64,000 nt of DNA from Mycobacterium sp. MS1601 (GCF_001984215.1 NZ_CP019420.1:2356001-2420000), one strand, 5' to 3'; shown: positions 46,744-56,206, numbered from the stretch's first letter. Notes: generated by a model from the letters alone, not told the origin. Numbers and translations are program-made.

Positions 46744-47970
46744 GTGCCACGTCGTCGCGCCCTCATTTCCGGTGCAAGCATCGCCGGCCCAGTCCTGGCG
46801 TTTTGGCTCGCGGAGGCCGGCTGGGAGGTGACCGTCGTCGAGCGCGCCGAGCGCCTCAGGACAAGTGGATATCCCGTTGACGTCCGCGGCACAGCGGTCG
46901 ACGTCATCCGACGGATGGGCCTGCAGGACGAGCTCGCAGCGGCGAGGTACACCCACGCTCCGATCGAATTGCTCACGCCCGGAGGACATCGACTGACCAC
47001 GTTGGATTTCGGCAACCTACTCAACGACACGTCCGCCGGCGACGTGGAGATCACCCGGGGAGAACTCGGAAAGATCCTGTACGACGTCGGCGCCGACCGA
47101 GTCACCTACGCCTTCGGGGACTCGATCACCGGCATCGAGCAGACCGAGACCGGGGTCAACGTCACCTTCGCGGTCGGCGCGCCACAGTCGTTCGATGTCG
47201 TGATCGGAGCCGACGGCATCCACTCCAATGTGCGCCGCCTGGCCTTCGGCGCCGAGCAGACGTTCATCCGACACCTCGGGCCGCTCGCCGCCATCTGGGA
47301 TCTTCCAGCCGACAACTTCAAACCAGGTGACGGGTTCATGTACTCGCACGCCGGACGGACCGTCGTCGTCGAACGACCCACCGCTGACACACCAGCGCGT
47401 GCATTCCTGGCTTTCCGTCACGACGAACCGGGATCGGTGGACACGCGGGACCGGGCCACCGCCGTCGCAGCAATACGGGCGGCGTTCGCCGACGACCGCT
47501 GGCGCACAGCCGATGTCATCAACACGGTGGCTGGTACCGAGGACCTCTACTTCGATACCGTCAGCCAGATCCGGATGGATCGGTGGAGCACCGACCGTGT
47601 CGCGTTGGTCGGTGATGCCGCTTACGCACCGTCGTTCCTGTCCGGCCAGGGCACCAGCATCGCGATCGCAGGTGCCTACGTGCTCGCAAGCGAACTGGTC
47701 CGGCATGAGAGCCCGCGAGCCGCGTTCGAGGCCTACGAACTCCGGCTGCGCAGCTACGTCGAGAAGAACCAGGACCTGGCTCTACGGTCCGACTCGTCGA
47801 TAATCGCTCGCAGCCGAATAGACCTGTGGCAACGCAATATCCGCCTGTCGCTCGTGCCACTTCTGCAGCGGCTCGGACTTACGGCAGCATCCAGGGCCCC
47901 GCTCCGCGAGGCAGCGACCGATCTGGCGCTGGGAGCCGACGATCTGCGGCGGAGTGTCCGCAAACGCTGA
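46744..47970 (+). CDS. FAD-dependent aromatic/antibiotic monooxygenase (group A)
   Basis: 408 aa. FAD motif ISGASIAGPVLAFWLAEAGWEVTVVERAERLR (a GxGxxG variant, GASIAG), DG motif VIGADGIHSNVRRLAF and GD motif RVALVGDAAYAPSFLSGQGTSIAIAGA identify a class A flavoprotein hydroxylase using NAD(P)H and O2. Related enzymes hydroxylate phenols or inactivate drugs (TetX, rifampicin monooxygenase). GTG start at 46744 with a strong GAAGGAG. Probably induced by the ligand of the divergent TetR regulator. Confidence 0.9.
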   Translation: MPRRRALISGASIAGPVLAFWLAEAGWEVTVVERAERLRTSGYPVDVRGTAVDVIRRMGLQDELAAARYTHAPIELLTPGGHRLTTLDFGNLLNDTSAGDVEITRGELGKILYDVGADRVTYAFGDSITGIEQTETGVNVTFAVGAPQSFDVVIGADGIHSNVRRLAFGAEQTFIRHLGPLAAIWDLPADNFKPGDGFMYSHAGRTVVVERPTADTPARAFLAFRHDEPGSVDTRDRATAVAAIRAAFADDRWRTADVINTVAGTEDLYFDTVSQIRMDRWSTDRVALVGDAAYAPSFLSGQGTSIAIAGAYVLASELVRHESPRAAFEAYELRLRSYVEKNQDLALRSDSSIIARSRIDLWQRNIRLSLVPLLQRLGLTAASRAPLREAATDLALGADDLRRSVRKR

Positions 47971-48246
47971 GATGCCGGGGCACCACCACCTCCGACGCCG
48001 CGTTACCCCTCGCGACAATCGCCCGGCCCGCATCGGGAGATTCGCAGTCGATCAGATCCTGTCCGGGTTACTGACGGTCCTGTAGCGTCATACGCCTGGG
48101 TAGATGCGACCCGCCGTCCGCGCCGAGACATCGGTGAGGTGAACGCATCGGGATCCGGCTGCCACACTCGTCTACGAGCCACGGTGCCAGAGGGATTCAG
48201 TAACGCGGACACTGAATTACATCGGCACCGGAAGCGTAGGTGAGTG

Positions 48247-48771
48247 ATGGACCTGACCCTCGACGACGCCAAACGTGCCGCGCGCGTGCTTCGCAACCAA
48301 CTACCCGGCGCCAACCTCACGCGATCCGAAGCCTTGGAGATCGTGGCCCGACAACTCGGATTTCGGAACTGGAACACCGCAGCGGCCGGCCTCCCCAGCC
48401 ATCGGGGCATGAGCGCACCTGTACCCGTCCTCCGTAGCCTCGACGAAACCCGCGCACGCGAGTTCTACATCGATTACCTGCACTTCACCATCGAGTGGGA
48501 ACACCGGTTCGACTACGCCCAGTCAATCCTCTACATGCGACTGCGCCGCGACCGGTTTGTACTCGACCTCTCTGAACACCACGGCGACGGCACCCCCGGC
48601 TCCACCGTATGGGTACCGATCAGCGACGTCGCAGCACTGCACAAAGAACTCCACGCCACCGGATACAGCCGCATGAACCCCGGCATCGACGCCGACTCGC
48701 CAGGCGGACCAACCCTGGAAGTCATCGACCCGTTCTCCAACACGATCCGGTTCTGCCAAACCAGCTCATAA
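48247..48771 (+). CDS. Glyoxalase/bleomycin-resistance-like (VOC) protein with N-terminal helical extension
   Basis: 174 aa. Residues about 60-170 form a VOC half (VLRSLDETRAREFYIDYLHFTIEWEHRFD to TLEVIDPFSNTIRFCQ), preceded by a 55-residue helical region LTLDDAKRAARVLRNQLPG, SEALEIVARQLGFRNWNTAAA that resembles the glyoxalase-related N-terminal domain of some VOC proteins. The usual metal residues (His, Glu) are only partly present. ATG 48247 (GTG 48244 adjacent). Monocistronic, role unknown. Confidence 0.82.
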   Translation: MDLTLDDAKRAARVLRNQLPGANLTRSEALEIVARQLGFRNWNTAAAGLPSHRGMSAPVPVLRSLDETRAREFYIDYLHFTIEWEHRFDYAQSILYMRLRRDRFVLDLSEHHGDGTPGSTVWVPISDVAALHKELHATGYSRMNPGIDADSPGGPTLEVIDPFSNTIRFCQTSS

Positions 48772-48833
48772 ACACACCGTCGACCACCATCCTGTCCCCC
48801 CTTGCACAGAACTGAGTCGTTTCCGTTTCTGTC

Positions 48834-49325
48834 TCAGAACGGCTTCTGTGTCAGTCGTTCCACGTAGTCGAGTTGATCGAAGTGGAACAGGAGTGCCCCG
48901 GCCCGGGAGTGGGGGTGGCGGCTAAGTGCCCACCACATGTGCGCTGGGGTGGTGTCGGTGCTGCCTACCGCTTTGGATCGGCGGGCGGCGTGAAAAACAA
49001 TGGACTTGGCGTTGGGGGCGTATACGAGGTGTATGAAGCGCGGAGTGCGCTGCGGCCCTTGGGCTTCCTCGACTGCTGCGGTGAGCGCCGACAGCCCGTT
49101 GGTGCGGGATTGCAGCGCTCGCACCACGGGGTCGCTTCTTTCGGCCATCAAGGCGAGCAGCAGATGCAGGCTGCTGATGTGGTCGTTCTGGCGGTGGTAG
49201 GCCTCGTCGTGGGCGCGGCGCAGCGCACGCTTTGCTGCAGATCCCAGCTGTGTCAGCGCCCAGGCTAGGTCTCTACTGGTGATGCCGTCCGATGACAGCA
49301 ACGGCCTGTTCAATGCACTTTGCAC
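48834..49325 (-). CDS. Stand-alone Clp N-terminal (ClpC/ClpA N-domain) protein
   Basis: 163 aa, GTG start at 49325 after AAGGGG. The sequence resembles a double Clp-N repeat: SAAKRALRRAHDEAYHRQNDHISSLHLLLALMAE, and in the second half APNAKSIVFHAARRSKAVGSTDTTPAHMWWALSRHPHSRAGALL. There is no AAA+ module, so it cannot unfold substrates itself; it may be an adaptor or decoy for ClpC1, like other small ClpC-N-domain proteins of mycobacteria. An earlier in-frame ATG exists but would read through an unconserved leader. Confidence 0.75.
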   Translation of the reverse strand: MQSALNRPLLSSDGITSRDLAWALTQLGSAAKRALRRAHDEAYHRQNDHISSLHLLLALMAERSDPVVRALQSRTNGLSALTAAVEEAQGPQRTPRFIHLVYAPNAKSIVFHAARRSKAVGSTDTTPAHMWWALSRHPHSRAGALLFHFDQLDYVERLTQKPF

Positions 49326-49508
49326 TCGGCACCCCTTCCCACCCCGCCACAGCAAACTGCACGCATAACTATGCATGGATCTAATCAGCAACAATACAAG
49401 TGTATTGCCACTTCCAGCACGCGCAGCGGAACACGTCGGGTGCACGCTCAACGTGTGGCGTCACAAGTAGCGGCGGTGAGCGGACTTTGTTATTCAGGCT
49501 CCGCAGTC

Positions 49509-50114
49509 TCAGTCACGGAGCTGACCCCGGCTGAGCAGGATGTTGACCGAAGTCTCCCAGCGAGTCAGCTGGGTTTCGGTGGTGAACGGTTCGGGAAGCT
49601 GGCGATCGATGTGCCGGCGCAAGATGATGGGACCCAACGCCAGCATCAGCGGATTGAGTGCGGCCCAGGTGAGATCCAGATCGGCAAAGCTCTCGTTGGA
49701 GTCAGCCATCTGTTGCCAGTGAACCTTGATGATGTCAACCATCGCACTGAAGAACGCCGCCCCGGCGGCAGTATCGGTGACAATCATCTGGGCGAAGTAG
49801 TCCACCTCCTTCAGATGTCCGGCGATCAGCAGGTGCACCCGACGGCCGAGTTCGACAACCGCTTCAGGTGCTGACACGGGTAGAGGCGCCGCCATCACGC
49901 TGCCAATCACCGTCACCACGTGGCTGTCTATGGCCTGGATGAGTCGGTCCTTTGAGCCAAAGTGGTGCTGCACCAAACCCACCGAGACATCGGCAGCCTG
50001 AGCAACGTCGCGCATCGTCGTTGCCGAAACCCCCTGGCCTGAGAACAACTCAAGAGCTGCATCCCTGATGCGCTCCCGACGCGAAGCGTGTTCGCCACCG
50101 TTGCTGTCAGCCAT
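49509..50114 (-). CDS. TetR-family transcriptional regulator
   Basis: 201 aa. HTH: RIRDAALELFSGQGVSATTMRDVAQAADVSVGLVQHHFGSKDRLIQAI. The C-terminal domain is of the TetR type found in mycobacterial single regulators. ATG 50114 chosen; the open frame extends to 50285 into the IS110 end. It is the last chromosomal gene before the IS island, with no target gene left on its upstream side, perhaps because of the insertions. Confidence 0.88.
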   Translation of the reverse strand: MADSNGGEHASRRERIRDAALELFSGQGVSATTMRDVAQAADVSVGLVQHHFGSKDRLIQAIDSHVVTVIGSVMAAPLPVSAPEAVVELGRRVHLLIAGHLKEVDYFAQMIVTDTAAGAAFFSAMVDIIKVHWQQMADSNESFADLDLTWAALNPLMLALGPIILRRHIDRQLPEPFTTETQLTRWETSVNILLSRGQLRD

Positions 50115-50220
50115 TGCGGCCCATATATAGCATCCCGGCGCCACGGCTGCCTGGAGTTTGAAGGTCACCTGTGCCAGCGGGGGTCGGTCATCGTGATGCG
50201 GTCGTTTGCGGCCACAGCCG

Positions 50221-50347
50221 CTAGACGGTATGGGTGACCGTCGGCGTTGAGCTGGGGGTTGCGGGCCGGGGCCCCACGCACCCATGTTCGTGGGTTACCG
50301 AGTAGGAGTCGCCTGCCCGGTCTATCCGACAGTGGTGGGAGGCCCCG
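50221..50347 (+). ncRNA. Candidate guide (bridge) RNA region of IS110 copy 1, left end
   Basis: Non-coding 127 nt between the conserved left end and the transposase start. It contains a hairpin with arms CCCACG (50273-50278) and CGTGGG (50289-50294); the second copy has a different hairpin at the same place (60797-60813). IS110 elements encode a structured guide RNA in a non-coding end. Whether this end or the 3' end (51440-51606) holds it is not decided. Confidence 0.35.
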
Positions 50348-51439
50348 GTGTTTACAGAGCGTACGAGTGTTGGCCTGGACGTGCACGCACGTTCAGTGGC
50401 GGCGGCGGCAATCGACAGTGACTCCGGGGAGGTGCGCCAGGCCCGGTTGACCCCTTCTTATGAGGACATTCGGTCGTGGATATCGGAGTTGCCGGGGCCG
50501 GTGGCGGTGGCCTATGAGGCGGGTCCGACCGGGTTTGGGTTGCAGCGAGCGTTGACCGACGCGGGGATCCGCTGTGAGGTCGTCGCGCCGTCGAAGCTGC
50601 AGAAGCCGGCCGGTGATCGAGTCAAGACCGATGCCCGCGACGCCCTGCATCTGTGCCGGTTGTTGCGTCTGGACGAGATCACCTCGGTGTCGATCCCGAG
50701 CGTGGCTCAGGAAGCGGCGCGTGACCTGGTGCGTGCCCGCGAGGACTGCCGTGGCGATCTGATGAGGGCCCGGCATCGGCTCTCGAAGCTGCTGTTGCGC
50801 CACGGCATCGTGTACTACGGCGGGGCGGCGTGGACCGGTGCCCATGATCAGTGGCTACGCACCGTCGCCGCGCCGCAGCTCAGTGCGCCGGCGACGCGGA
50901 TGGCCTTCGACGCCGACTATGACCACGTGTTGACGATGCAGGCCCGGCGGCGGCGGCTGGACGCAGCGATCGAGGAGATGGCCGCCGATGGGGAATTCAC
51001 CGCGATTGTGCGGCGGGTGTCATGTCTGCGGGGAGTGAACACCTTGACCGGGTTTGCGTTGGCAGTCGAGATTGGTGATTGGAACAGGTTCACCGGCAAC
51101 ACTATCGGCTCTTTCGTTGGGTTGGTGCCTTCGGAGTTTTCGTCGGGTTCCTCGCGGGTTCAGGGCCCGATCACCAAGACCGGCAACACTCATGTCCGGC
51201 GGCTGTTGGTCGAGGCGGCGTGGCATCACAAGCCGCGATATCACGTGGGTGCGGTGATGCGGTCGCGGTGGGATCGGGCTTCTGCGGCGGCCCGCGCTCG
51301 TGGGGACGAGGGCAACCGCCGCCTGCATGGCAGGTGGGTGAGCTTCCTGGAACGACGCAAGCGACCTGTGACAGCCAATGTCGCGGTCGCGCGTGAACTG
51401 GCCGGCTGGTGCTGGTCGCTGGCTGTCATGGACGACTGA
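50348..51439 (+). CDS. IS110-family transposase (DEDD recombinase)
   Basis: 363 aa, full length. The RuvC-like DEDD domain starts with SVGLDVHARSV (Asp), AYEAGPTGFGLQRAL (Glu) and VKTDARDALHLCRLL (Asp pair). The C-terminal Tnp20 domain has the conserved G-S-x-G-like part SCLRGVNTLTGFALAVEIGDWNRF and FVGLVPSEFSSGSSRVQGPITKTGNTHVRRLLVEAAW. GTG start at 50348. Such enzymes recombine under guidance of the element's own RNA. Confidence 0.93.
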   Translation: MFTERTSVGLDVHARSVAAAAIDSDSGEVRQARLTPSYEDIRSWISELPGPVAVAYEAGPTGFGLQRALTDAGIRCEVVAPSKLQKPAGDRVKTDARDALHLCRLLRLDEITSVSIPSVAQEAARDLVRAREDCRGDLMRARHRLSKLLLRHGIVYYGGAAWTGAHDQWLRTVAAPQLSAPATRMAFDADYDHVLTMQARRRRLDAAIEEMAADGEFTAIVRRVSCLRGVNTLTGFALAVEIGDWNRFTGNTIGSFVGLVPSEFSSGSSRVQGPITKTGNTHVRRLLVEAAWHHKPRYHVGAVMRSRWDRASAAARARGDEGNRRLHGRWVSFLERRKRPVTANVAVARELAGWCWSLAVMDD

Positions 51440-51606
51440 CCGCCACCTAATCTGCTTCCTCACGAGGTCGGTGGTGGCAAGCGCGTGGATCGACCCGCGA
51501 CACACCTATGAGCAGCCCTCTGCGGCGACGCTCGATGCTAGACACGCGGATGCGATCCAGCCGAAACACCGTCCTGCGGTAGCCAATCCGCGTATATCAG
51601 TCTGAC
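51440..51606 (+). other. IS110 copy 1 non-coding right end
   Basis: 167 nt after the transposase gene; the last 47 nt (51560-51606) are 89% identical to the corresponding end of copy 2. In the IS1111-type relatives the guide RNA is encoded on this side, so this is the alternative location for it. Confidence 0.5.
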
Positions 51607-51656
51607 CGCGCGTCGCCAACGACACGCTCACCACACAGACTCGCTAAGGAAGCAAC

Positions 51657-51691
51657 GAGGCGCCGTCGGGGTAGCTCCCCGGCGGCGCCTC
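51657..51691. terminator. Strong hairpin at the left edge of the IS481 element
   Basis: 15-bp arms GAGGCGCCGTCGGGG (51657-51671) and CCCCGGCGGCGCCTC (51677-51691), one G-U, 5-nt loop. It abuts the outer end of the IS481 terminal similarity and would stop transcription entering or leaving. Confidence 0.7.
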
Positions 51692-51701
51692 ACCCTGCCC
51701 C

Positions 51702-52840
51702 TTGACAAAATCCTCTACATATCAGGTGTATCCGGCAGTCAGGTTGGTGACAGTCGGCTGCGCGGAGGTTGGTTTCCGATGGCTGAGTGGCGTCGTTGAT
51801 TGTTGTAGTGCTCGAGCCACGGGGCAAGGGCAGCGCAACGGTCGGCGTTTGAGATGAAGACTTGTCGGTAGGCCCACTCGGTCTGCAAGGTGCGGTTGTA
51901 GCGCTCCACCTTTCCGTTCTGCCAGGGGCAGTGCGGTTTGATGAAGAGATGTTTTGCGTCCATCGCAGCGATGACCGCAGCGACGTCGCGGGAGTGTCGG
52001 TAGCTGAAGTGGTTGTCGGTGATGACGGCCTCAATGGTGGCGACGCCGTGACGTGCGAAGTACTCGGCGGCACGGGCGAGGAACTGTGCGCAGGTCTGCC
52101 CCTTCTCATCGTCGAGGATTTCTGAGTACGCCAAACGTGAGTGGTCATCGACGGCGGAATGGACGTAGTCGAATCCGATTCGGGCCTTCTTCTGTGCAGA
52201 TGTCCTACTCATGTTTCGGCCATGCGCTTTCCAGCCGCCACCGTCAGGAATGCGGCCAATCTTCTTGACGTCCATGTGAATCAGCTCGCCTGGTCGGCAC
52301 CGTTCGTAGCGCCGGGTAGTGGCTTTGGAGGCCCGAATGACCTCACCGGTGAGCGGATCGCAGTCACGCAGGTAGGGCAGCTGATGGCGCCGAAGAACCG
52401 CCGAGACAGTTCGAGGGCACAGCCCGAGCTCATCGCCGATCCACTGTTGGCCGCGCCGTTCGCTGAGCCGAAGTGCCACGATCGCAGCCTCGACATGAGC
52501 CGGTGTTCGGGTCGGGCTGCGGCGAGGCCGAGAAGACCGATCCACCAGGCCGGCGGGGCCCTCTTCGCGGTATCGGCGCACCCATCGATAGGCGCACTGG
52601 CGGGAGACGCCGAGTTCGGCAGCTACGTGTGCGGGCTTGCGGCCATCGATGAGGACTCGATCAACGAGCAGTTGTCGGCCATGAACGGTCAACCGGGCAT
52701 TAGCGTGGGGCACGAGGACCTCCGTGTGTGAGTAGAGACGTCAGACATCTCCACTAAGCCCGGAGGTCCTCCCTTCTCACAGCAGAATCGTCAACAACGT
52801 CCCTGCCGAATACAACTGATATGTAGGCATCGTTTGTCAA
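51702..52840 (-). mobile_element. IS481-family insertion sequence
   Basis: Imperfect terminal repeats: 51715-51738 and 52803-52826 match at 22 of 24 bases, with TTGACAAA a further 5-6 bp outside on both sides (51702-51709; 52833-52840 reversed) and weaker similarity (CACC-TGCC) beyond. About 1.1-1.2 kb. It lies between the right ends of the two IS110 copies and is flanked by hairpins on both sides. No clear target duplication was found. Confidence 0.8.
51739..52713 (-). CDS. IS481-family transposase
   Basis: 324 aa, intact. N-terminal HTH (GRKPAHVAAELGVSRQCAYRWVRRYREEGPAGLVDRSSRPRRSP) and an rve integrase core with DDE residues in LIHMDVKKIG, AVITDNHFSYR and WQNGKVERYNRTL. GTG start at 52713 with GGAGG. 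Its stop codon touches the left terminal repeat. Confidence 0.95.
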   Translation of the reverse strand: MPHANARLTVHGRQLLVDRVLIDGRKPAHVAAELGVSRQCAYRWVRRYREEGPAGLVDRSSRPRRSPTRTPAHVEAAIVALRLSERRGQQWIGDELGLCPRTVSAVLRRHQLPYLRDCDPLTGEVIRASKATTRRYERCRPGELIHMDVKKIGRIPDGGGWKAHGRNMSRTSAQKKARIGFDYVHSAVDDHSRLAYSEILDDEKGQTCAQFLARAAEYFARHGVATIEAVITDNHFSYRHSRDVAAVIAAMDAKHLFIKPHCPWQNGKVERYNRTLQTEWAYRQVFISNADRCAALAPWLEHYNNQRRHSAIGNQPPRSRLSPT

Positions 52841-52850
52841 TAGGCAGGTG

Positions 52851-52884
52851 AAAGCCGCCCCGGTTTTGATGCCGGGGCGGCTTT
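52851..52884. terminator. Strong hairpin at the right edge of the IS481 element
   Basis: Perfect 13-bp arms AAAGCCGCCCCGG (52851-52863) and CCGGGGCGGCTTT (52872-52884), 8-nt loop, followed by TTTCGTTTG. It looks like an intrinsic terminator for rightward transcription. Confidence 0.75.
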
Positions 52885-53124
52885 CGTTTGATCGGGGTCA
52901 GTCAGTGCCGCGGCGGTCGTTGATCAACGACGGTGGTGTCAGACTGATATACGCGGGTTGGATACCGCAAGACGATGGTTCGGCGCGAACGGTGGCTGCT
53001 CTCTAGGGACGGGCGTCACATCAACATTCATCGAATGCTGTTGTTGCTCATAGCTGTAACGCAGATCCAGCTCGCCTACCTCGCCGTCGACCAACCGACT
53101 CCGATCAAGTTTGGATGGCTACGC

Positions 53125-53973
53125 TTAGGTCAGCGTGGCCAGCGACCAGCACCAACCGGCCAGTTGGCGGGCGACCGCAACGTTGGCCACGACGTGAGGC
53201 TTTTTGCGTTCGTTGAACCGGCACCACTGCTGATGAAGCCGCCGATTGCCGGCATGACCGCGGTCCTTGAGCGCCGGGTCGACCTTGGCCCACCGCGCTC
53301 GCATCGCAGGACCGGGATTGCGGTAGGCCGCCCGGTGATGCCAGGCCGACTCGATCAACAATCGACGGACGTGAGCGTTGCCGGCCTTGGTGATCGACCC
53401 CTGCACCCGCGACGCCCCCGAGGAGTACTCGGTGGGCACCAATCCGACGTAAGCCCCAATCGAGGCACCGTTGAACCGGGTCCAGTCACCGATCTCCACC
53501 GACAACGCTAAGCCTGTTAAAGCGGATATCCCGCGCAAGCACCCCAGCCGGTCGACCGGATCAGACCACCGCGGCGAGGCAGCGACCGCGACGATCTGCT
53601 CGTCAAGACGATCCCTGGCCGCAGTCGCTGACAGGACCGCGTCGAAGTGATGATCGAAGGCCGCCCTGGTATGGGAATCGTCGAATCGTTGCCGCCGCAG
53701 CCAGGTTTCGTGGACTCCGGTCCAAGCGTTCCCGCCCGAATACACCCGGCCCTGGCGCAGCAGCAGCTTCGAGAGCCGGTGCCGCACCCTCATCAGATCG
53801 GCGCGGGCGTCCTCGCGGGCCCGCACCAGATCGCGCACCGCCTCCACCTCTGCCTCGGGAACCGTGACCGCTGTGATCTCGCCCAACCGCAGCAGCCGGG
53901 TCAGATGCGCGGCATCACGAGCGTCGGTTTTGACCCGATCCCCAGCCGGGCGGATCAGTTTCGACGGTGCCGC
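53125..53973 (-). pseudogene. IS110 copy 2 transposase, C-terminal part
   Basis: Encodes the transposase from AAPSKLIRPAGDRVKTDARDAAHLTRLLRLGE to the normal end (ARQLAGWCWSLATLT), including the Tnp20 domain (CLRGISALTGLALSVEIGDWTRF). The frame is open upstream only into IS21 sequence. Joined across the duplication GCCGC (53969-53973 and 57913-57917) it continues the fragment at 57913-58136 as ...IDCVVAAPSKL..., which aligns with copy 1 (EVVAPSKL). Confidence 0.88.
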
Positions 53974-54045
53974 TGTTGACGATCCCTGAAAAGTAGACCG
54001 CTGCGGGTCCCGTAAATCTGACCCACTTGGTGGTCTTTTGATGGG

Positions 54046-55311
54046 GTGATGTCGATGGAAGATTGGGCTCAGATCAGGCGGTTGCACCGGGCCGAGGGGG
54101 TGCCGATCCGGGAGGTGGCTCGCCGGTTGGGCGTTTCGCGGAACACCGTGCGGGCGGCATTGGCTTCGGATCGGCCACCCCATTACGAGCGTGCGCCGCG
54201 CGGCTCGGTGGCCGATGCCCATGAGCAGCGGATTAGGGCGCTATTGGTGGAGTGGCCGAAGATGCCCGCGCCGGTGATCGCTGAGCGGATCGGTTGGCCG
54301 TATTCGATGTCGCCGTTGAAGAAGAAGCTGCAACGGATCCGTCCGGAGTACGTGGGCATTGATCCGGTGGACCGGTTCGTCTACCAGCCAGGTGCTATTG
54401 CCCAGTGCGATTTGTGGTTTCCCGCGCCTCGGATCCCTGTCGGCGATGGGCAACAACGTATCCTGCCGGTGTTGGTGATGGTGTTGGGCTTCTCCCGCAT
54501 GATCAACGCGGTGATGCTGCCCTCGCGCCAAGGTGGCGACATCTTGTCGGGGATGTGGGCGTTGATCTGCGCCTGGGGGCGGGTGCCCAAGACGTTGGTG
54601 TGGGATCGCGAGGCTGCGATCGGTGGCACTGGCCGGGTGTCACCGTTGGCGTCGGCGTTCGCGGGCACGTTGGCCACCCGCATCCAGCTGGCGCCCCCTC
54701 GGGACCCGGAATACAAGGGTCTGGTCGAACGGGCCAACGGTTATCTGGAGACGTCGTTTCTTCCCGGAAGGCGGTTCACCTCGCCGTCGGACTTCAACGA
54801 TCAACTCTCGGAGTGGTTGTCACGGGCCAATACTCGCACCGTGCGGGCGATCGGTGCCCGTCCGGTCGACCTGTTCGAGACCGATACTCAGGCGATGCTG
54901 ACGTTGCCTCCAGTGAGCCCGCCGATTGGGTTGTGCCATCGGGTCCGGTTGTCGCGGGACTACTACGTGCGCATCGATGCGTGTGATTACTCGGTCGATC
55001 CGAGGGTGATCGGCCGGTTCGTCGACGTCACCGCCTCCCCAGCGGAGGTCACGGTGCGCTGCGACGGCCAGGTCGTTGCCCGCCACTCGCGGTGCTGGGC
55101 CACCCACGCAGTCGTCACCGATCCCAGCCACGTCGCCATTGCTTCTGGGTTGCGCTCCGCGCTGGCCGATCAGCGCACCCGCCGGGCCGCCGCCGGCCGC
55201 CGTCATCACGGCGACGGTCATCCGGTGGCGCTACGCGCCCTACCGGACTACGACGCTCTGTTCGGCGTCGACTTCGATTCCGCCCCAACCATAGTAAGGA
55301 CCAGTTCATGA
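54046..55311 (+). CDS. istA: IS21-family transposase IstA (element 1)
   Basis: 421 aa. N-terminal HTH (MEDWAQIRRLHRAEGVPIREVARRLGVSRNTVRAALAS) and DDE integrase core: IAQCDLWFPAPRIPVG (Asp), LVWDREAAIGG (Asp), GLVERANGYLETSF (Glu). GTG at 54046 or ATG at 54049/54055. Its stop overlaps the istB start as ATGA (55308-55311), the normal coupling. It binds the repeated ends of the element together with IstB. Confidence 0.93.
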   Translation: MMSMEDWAQIRRLHRAEGVPIREVARRLGVSRNTVRAALASDRPPHYERAPRGSVADAHEQRIRALLVEWPKMPAPVIAERIGWPYSMSPLKKKLQRIRPEYVGIDPVDRFVYQPGAIAQCDLWFPAPRIPVGDGQQRILPVLVMVLGFSRMINAVMLPSRQGGDILSGMWALICAWGRVPKTLVWDREAAIGGTGRVSPLASAFAGTLATRIQLAPPRDPEYKGLVERANGYLETSFLPGRRFTSPSDFNDQLSEWLSRANTRTVRAIGARPVDLFETDTQAMLTLPPVSPPIGLCHRVRLSRDYYVRIDACDYSVDPRVIGRFVDVTASPAEVTVRCDGQVVARHSRCWATHAVVTDPSHVAIASGLRSALADQRTRRAAAGRRHHGDGHPVALRALPDYDALFGVDFDSAPTIVRTSS

Positions 55312-56155
55312 CCACCGCCACCAAAGCCAAGCGCACGCCCGCCGATGTTGCGACACCCATGCCCGCTGACACCCCTCCGCTGGCGGCGATACCCGCCGAC
55401 GGGTTGCCCGCCCAGCTGGCCTATCTGACGCGGGCGTTGAAGATCCCGACGATCAGCCGGTGCTGGGAGGATCTGGCCGATCAGGCACGTGACGAGAACT
55501 GGTCCCATGAGGAGTACCTCGCTGCGCTCCTGGGACCGACCGTGAGTCCGCCGGCACGACAATGCGGATTCGCACCGCGCACTTTCCGTCGGTCAAGACG
55601 TTGGAGGACTTCAACCTCGACCATCTTCCGTCGCTGAGGCGAGACGTGCTGGCGCATTTGGCGACTGGCATGTTCGTGCCCAAGGCGGAGAACGTGATCC
55701 TGTTGGGCCCGCCCGGCATTGGCAAGACCCACATCGCGATCGGGCTCGGGGTCAAGGCCGCCCACGCCGGCTACTCGGTGCTCTTTGATACCGCTAGCAA
55801 TTGGATCGCCCGCCTGGCCGCTGCTCACCACGCCGGGCAGCTCGAGGCCGAGCTGAAGAAGATCCGGCGCTACAAGCTGATTATCATCGACGAGGTCGGG
55901 TACATCCCGTTCGATCAGGATGCGGCCAACCTGTTCTTTCAGTTGATTGCCTCCCGCTACGAGCAGGGGTCGATCATGGTCACCTCCAACCTCCCGTTCG
56001 GGCGCTGGGGAGAGACGTTCTCCGACGACGTCGTCGCCGCAGCCATGATCGACCGCCTCGTCCACCACGCCGAAGTGCTCACCCTCACCGGCGACTCCTA
56101 CCGCACCCGAACCCGCCGCGAATTGCTCGGCAAGAACCGCTCCGCCAGCAGCTAG
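55308..56155 (+). pseudogene. istB: IS21 helper ATPase IstB (element 1), frameshifted
   Basis: ATG 55308 opens MTTATKAKRTPADVATP...LAYLTRALKIPTISRCWEDLADQARDENWSHEEYLAALL, a standard IstB N-terminus. Near 55530-55562 the reading shifts by one base and the rest (IRTAHFPSVKTLEDFNLDHLPSLRRD onward) continues in another frame to 56155, with Walker A GPPGIGKTH and Walker B LIIIDEVGY. One inserted base would restore a ~282-aa protein. Either the element is disabled or the sequence has a base missing. Confidence 0.8.
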
Positions 56156-56206
56156 TAGAGCTACCGGCTTCCACCCACCGCGGCCAGTCGCTATGGTGGA
56201 TCCCTG

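Larger units (their letters stand above)
50221..51606 (+). mobile_element. IS110-family element (copy 1), intact
   Basis: Bounds come from comparison with the inverted second copy. Left ends share CTAGACGGTATGGG (50221-50234 here, 60822-60835 reversed there). Right ends share 42 of 47 bases (51560-51606; 52938-52984 reversed). The element is about 1.39 kb, with 127 bp before and 167 bp after the transposase gene. No terminal inverted repeats or target duplication, as normal for IS110. Both ends carry a CT dinucleotide that may be the recombination core. Confidence 0.8.

Noticed and set aside
51560..52984. Long inverted repeats flanking IS481 as ends of one composite transposon
   Set aside because: They are the right ends of two oppositely oriented IS110 copies (each follows an IS110 transposase gene), so the repeat arises from the IS110 arrangement.
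53125..54222. A 365-aa IS110-like protein starting at 54222
   Set aside because: Its first ~80 residues read through the IS21 end and antisense to istA; the true N-terminus lies at 57913-58136 and 60696-60715.
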